Source of the DNA: CAG-791 sp963650385 | Lineage (GTDB): Bacteria > Bacillota > Clostridia > Lachnospirales > Lachnospiraceae | Reading direction: 5' to 3' | Length of the DNA: 64,000 nt | Assembly (NCBI GenBank): GCA_963650385.1 | Contig: CAVJLL010000004.1 | Span: forward strand, 23,414 to 87,413 | Shown: in pieces, positions 60,808-64,000 of the stretch | How positions within the stretch are numbered: position 1 is the first letter of the stretch | Layout: each line of letters begins with the position of its first letter | Translations under genes and position numbers: made by a program | The notes under the pieces: generated by a model | Told to the model about the DNA's origin: nothing | Database searches by the model: none | Seen by the model: the letters and a program-made list of their open reading frames with translations, nothing else

Positions 60808-63114
60808 ATGGCAGAAACAGAGACAACGAAAAAAACATGCGGGCGGAGCCTGATTCTTACAGGAACGCCGGGACAGGGGGAGAGCACTGCTGCATTCGAA
60901 AGCATTGCAGATTGCCTGCAGAAGGGCGGAAGGCTCCTGCTGCTCTCCGGAAATCTCCCGGAGGACTGCCGGGGGGATCTGGAGCAGGCAGAGCTTTCCT
61001 TCTGTCACAGGAAGCTCAGCGGCGGATGGGTCAGCGCCCGCGCAGCGGCAGCCGAGCTGTGCCGCCTTCTGGGGGCGAAGGAGCCGGCAGAGGACAGCAC
61101 CGCCGGAAGAGCAGCAGAAGACGTCCGGAAAGCGCGTGCAGAGAGCGTGTCTTCCGGGAATCCGAATTCGGAGGAGGAGCTTCTGAGGAACCTTCTCCTG
61201 CGCGCGGTATGGGAGCCTGCCCCGGTGATTGAGAAGAGTCTGTATCAGCTGTACGGAGAATACCGGAGCCTCGGCACCGTGCCGGAGGCAGACTGGGATA
61301 TTCCCGGGCTGGAGGAGAAGGGACGGAATGAGCTGGAGGAGATCAGCACGCTCCTGACCGGCTACGCCGAAAAGCTCCCCTCCGGCGGAAGTGATTTTCG
61401 CCGGCATCCGTGGTACGGATTCTGCGCGTTTGCAGAATCGGAGACGCAAAGAGAAGAACTTCGGGATGCGCTGGAGGGCGTCTGCGGGATGCTGCAGAGG
61501 GCGCTCCCTGTCATGAGAAAGCTGTCTTTGACCTATGATGTTTCCTGCCGCTGCCTGAAGGAGGCGGCGTTCTGGGAGAGGGCATTTGAATTCCTCTCCG
61601 CCTCCCGCCTTGTCACAGCCAGGCTACTGCAGCCGGAGGTCTTTAACGAGACCGATCCGGTCCTGGCGGAGCTCCGGGAGAAGTGCGGGCAGCTGCAGGC
61701 GGCAAGAGAGGATCTTCTGACGGACTACAGCGAAGAGATCCTCGGACAAAACGGTGCAGAGCTTCTGGAAAGGCTGAAGACCAGGTACAGCGGCAAGGCC
61801 TCCAGACTCTGGAGCGGCGAGTACAAGCGCCTCCTGTCGGTCCTTCGCAGGTGCCGCAGGGACGGCGGAAAAATCACCTACGAGGAAGCATGCCGGGCGG
61901 CGGAGCAGCTCGCAGCCATGGAGACGATGATGGCTGAATATGAGCAGCTGGAGGCACAGATTTCTGGATATCTGGGCACAGCCTATCAGGGAATGGATTC
62001 GGACTGGGATTACCTGTCGCAGCAGATGGATGCGCTGTATGCGCTCCTGGATGAGCAGGTCTACCTCGGAAAGCTTCCGGAGCTTGAAAATCTTGCCGGG
62101 GAACAGGAGACAATGGCGGCCTTTGCCGGGGAGCTGAAGGCGGCCCGGAGCATCTGCACGGAGGAAATGCTGCAGCAGGCAGAAGCCAGCTTTGACACTG
62201 ATGTTCTGGACGTTTCCGGAAGTGCGGCAGCGCTTGTGCTGATCCGCCTGAAGGGATGCCTTCTGTCGATGGAGAAGCTGGGAGAGTGGCAGGAATTCTA
62301 CCGGGTTCTGGCTCCGCTTACAAAGCAGGGGTATCTGCCGCTGCTGCGCCGTATGATACAGGAAAATATGCCGGCCGGGGCCATGGCGGCTTCGTTCCGG
62401 AAGCGGTTCCTGCACCAGTGGATGGACTGCATTACAGGAAGTCTGCCGGGGGCGCCGGAGCTGGTTGTCTTTGACGCGGCCGGGCTGTTCCTGCCGGAAA
62501 CCATTCCGTGCGCAGCTGCATGGAACCGGGAGCTTCTGGCGCTGCAGACGGAAGAGACCATGCGGGAGGTGCGGCCGCAGGAGAGGGGCTGCACGGAAGG
62601 CGAGAGGGCAGCTCCGGCGTTTCCGCCCTACAGGGCAGCGGATCTGCAGCAGCTTCAGTATCTGTATTTTGCAGGAGACCTGCAGACCTTTGTGCGGGGA
62701 ATTCTGGAAGTGGAGGCACCGCTTTCGGAGGAGCTTCTTCTGAAGCGCATTGTGTGGTGGTTCGGCAAGGATAAGGTGACCAGCGGCGTTTTGATGGAGT
62801 TCCAGCGGCAGATGAAGGGCTGTGAAAGCCAGGGGATTTTCCGCAAAAACGGCTTCCTGTATCTGGAGAATCAGGCGGGCAATCCGGACAATCTGGTGCT
62901 GCACGTGCCGGGCGACATCAAACGGGAGCTCCGCATGATTGCTCCGGAGGAGCTTGCTGCGGGCATGAATGTGCTGATCCGGCGGGAGGGCATTGCGGAC
63001 AAGGAAAAGCTCTTCGAGCGTGTGCTAAAGCTCTGCGGGTATGACCGCATGGAAAATGCGTATGCCGGACGCCTGGAGAGCGCATTCTCGCTGCTGAAGA
63101 CAGGTGGGGGTTGA
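60808..63114 (+). CDS. DUF3320-like protein with broken Walker A motif (helicase-derived)
   Basis: The product is 768 aa. It opens with LILTGTPGQGESTAAFESIADCLQKGGRLLLLSG (residues 15-48), the pattern of a superfamily 1 helicase Walker A region, but the Lys of GxGKS is Glu25. A long helical region follows (about 60-590), with HPWYGF near residue 210 and MAASFRKRFLHQWMD near residue 530. Residues about 610-768 match the DUF3320 pattern (YRAADL, EVEAPLSEELLLKRIVWWFG, MIAPEELAAGM). Full-length relatives, as I know them, are large proteins with DUF4011, helicase and Vsr-type nuclease domains; here helicase motifs II to VI and the nuclease are absent. The ATG at 60808 has GGGAG upstream; the frame opens at 60778. 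Confidence 0.65.
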   Translation: MAETETTKKTCGRSLILTGTPGQGESTAAFESIADCLQKGGRLLLLSGNLPEDCRGDLEQAELSFCHRKLSGGWVSARAAAAELCRLLGAKEPAEDSTAGRAAEDVRKARAESVSSGNPNSEEELLRNLLLRAVWEPAPVIEKSLYQLYGEYRSLGTVPEADWDIPGLEEKGRNELEEISTLLTGYAEKLPSGGSDFRRHPWYGFCAFAESETQREELRDALEGVCGMLQRALPVMRKLSLTYDVSCRCLKEAAFWERAFEFLSASRLVTARLLQPEVFNETDPVLAELREKCGQLQAAREDLLTDYSEEILGQNGAELLERLKTRYSGKASRLWSGEYKRLLSVLRRCRRDGGKITYEEACRAAEQLAAMETMMAEYEQLEAQISGYLGTAYQGMDSDWDYLSQQMDALYALLDEQVYLGKLPELENLAGEQETMAAFAGELKAARSICTEEMLQQAEASFDTDVLDVSGSAAALVLIRLKGCLLSMEKLGEWQEFYRVLAPLTKQGYLPLLRRMIQENMPAGAMAASFRKRFLHQWMDCITGSLPGAPELVVFDAAGLFLPETIPCAAAWNRELLALQTEETMREVRPQERGCTEGERAAPAFPPYRAADLQQLQYLYFAGDLQTFVRGILEVEAPLSEELLLKRIVWWFGKDKVTSGVLMEFQRQMKGCESQGIFRKNGFLYLENQAGNPDNLVLHVPGDIKRELRMIAPEELAAGMNVLIRREGIADKEKLFERVLKLCGYDRMENAYAGRLESAFSLLKTGGG

Positions 63115-63217
63115 TGCCCTTTAATGTGAACTTTGCAAAAAAGTTACACTAAAATTCCTACGGCTGTAAAAATGTCATGAGCTCATCGTAGCTTTTGCCG
63201 CTTTGCAGCTTTGCCTG
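63115..63217. other. Short gap between convergent genes
   Basis: It holds a stem GTGAACTTT / AAAGTTACAC (63126-63149, one bulge) and a perfect palindrome ATGAGCTCAT (63177-63186). Neither has a clear T-run on either strand, so termination is only weakly supported. There is no gene. Confidence 0.4.
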
Positions 63218-64000
63218 TCAGATCCAGCCGCCGTCCATGGTGATGATCTGTCCGGTCAGGTAGGCGGGGGCGTGGACGAGCTGCACGGCCATAGCGGCGA
63301 TTTCTTCGGGCTCGGCAAAGCGGCCGGACGGAATCTCCTCCGTAAGAGCGTCGTGCTCGTCCGGGCTGAGCTGGTGATTCATCTGCGTCTCTACGCATCC
63401 GCAGGCGAGGGCGTTGACCGGGATTCCGGAGGGTGCCAGCTCCTTGGCAAGGGCGCGGGTCAGCGCATTGACGCCGCCCTTGGATGCCGAGTAGGCTGCC
63501 TCGCACGAAGCACCTGCGGAGCCCCAGACGGAGGAAATATTGAGAATCCGTCCGGGACAGGCAGTATTATCGGCTGCCCGGTTTCGCAAGAACAGAGGAA
63601 TTGCCTCGCGCGAGGTATAAAAGACCGAGGACAGATTGGTCCCGAGAACGGCATCCCATTCTGCGTCTGTCATATCCTGCAATAGTCCGATGTGGGCGAT
63701 GCCGGCATTGTTGACCAGGAGCTCAAGATGTGTGATATCGCAAAACAGTGCGCGGACGGCAGCAGGATCCCCTGCGTCGCAGCAGACGCTTCGGACACAG
63801 AGCCCGGATTCTCTGTGAGCTTCTTCCAGCTCCCGTGCCAGAAGGTCCAGCGCGGGCATCGACCGGGAGCAGGTCAGGATCAGGTCCCAGCCGTCGCGTG
63901 CAAGTGCGCAGGCAATGGCTCTTCCGATGCCGCGGGAGGCACCGGTCACCAGTGCGGTTTTGCGGTCTTTTGATGTGCTGCGTGCGGTATCTGTATTCAT
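63218..64000 (-). CDS. SDR family oxidoreductase
   Basis: This short-chain dehydrogenase/reductase has 260 aa visible, with the cofactor motif TGASRGIG at residues 19-26, NNAG, and the catalytic Ser/Tyr/Lys in NISSVWGSAGASCEAAYSASKGG. The NALACGCVET segment has Cys where most FabG-like enzymes have a Pro. It resembles 3-oxoacyl-ACP reductase type proteins, but a single gene without fatty-acid neighbours does not fix the substrate. The ATG is the last codon in the window at 64000; its ribosome site is outside, so the start is uncertain. Confidence 0.8.
   Translation of the reverse strand: MNTDTARSTSKDRKTALVTGASRGIGRAIACALARDGWDLILTCSRSMPALDLLARELEEAHRESGLCVRSVCCDAGDPAAVRALFCDITHLELLVNNAGIAHIGLLQDMTDAEWDAVLGTNLSSVFYTSREAIPLFLRNRAADNTACPGRILNISSVWGSAGASCEAAYSASKGGVNALTRALAKELAPSGIPVNALACGCVETQMNHQLSPDEHDALTEEIPSGRFAEPEEIAAMAVQLVHAPAYLTGQIITMDGGWI

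Noticed and set aside
60808..63114. Active defence helicase
   Set aside because: The Walker A Lys is replaced and helicase motifs II-VI and nuclease motifs are not found, so it cannot be called an active helicase or a complete Hhe-type system from this sequence.

Overview
The window looks like a chromosomal segment of a low-GC-phylum (Firmicutes) anaerobe, most likely a Lachnospiraceae-type Clostridia with fairly high GC. Clues are the Clostridia-style EF-G, a zinc-type S14, an L17 with an internal insertion, a CodY homologue, an ECF transporter cluster (ecfA1-ecfA2-ecfT-truA) directly after rplQ, an ACT/PFL (UPF0210) pair and a walJ/yycJ homologue. Nothing resembles a prophage, plasmid, integron, CRISPR array or insertion sequence. 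I recognised no tRNA or rRNA gene.

Layout. 1-1.1 kb: 3' part of an M3 oligopeptidase. 1.1-13.9 kb: rpoB-rpoC, then rpsL, rpsG, fusA and tuf, with promoters before rpoB, rpsL and tuf. 14-20 kb: an accessory island with an acyltransferase-3 membrane protein, a BTAD-type regulator ending in a degenerate GGDEF domain, a conserved unknown, an rRNA-type methyltransferase (minus strand) and a PutP sodium/solute symporter. 20.2-36.6 kb: S10, spc and alpha operons in classical order (rpsJ to rplQ, with secY, adk, infA, rpmJ and rpoA). They are interrupted by several unusually long, hairpin-rich gaps. 36.9-40.5 kb: ecfA1-ecfA2-ecfT-truA. 40.5-42.1 kb: a GtrII-like membrane glycosyltransferase on the minus strand. 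42.5-47.6 kb: topA, codY, rpsB, tsf. 47.7-57.1 kb: mecA-like, rluF-like, ligA, metA, a small zinc-finger membrane protein, polA, coaE, walJ. 57.1-59.8 kb: ACT protein, PFL/UPF0210 protein, PfkB sugar kinase. 59.9-64 kb: LysR regulator, a 768-aa protein that looks like a motif-stripped DUF3320-family helicase derivative, and an SDR oxidoreductase on the minus strand at the window edge.

Together the genes encode much of the transcription and translation machinery, with protein export, adenylate kinase, vitamin (ECF) uptake, DNA replication and repair enzymes, and CodY. Most promoters I could place are sigma-A type with a 17-bp spacer, and most transcription units end in clear intrinsic terminators.

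The least explained material is between genes: a 144-nt sequence at 32.54-32.69 kb that folds into a four-way junction; a dispersed palindromic element built round GCGATTTTGCGAA in four co-directional intergenic gaps; a second repeat in inverted orientation flanking topA-codY; and structured leaders before rpsJ, rplC, rplF, rpsM and rpsD. Among proteins, the DUF3320 derivative with a broken Walker A motif is the most unusual. I did not identify a convincing multi-gene novel system.
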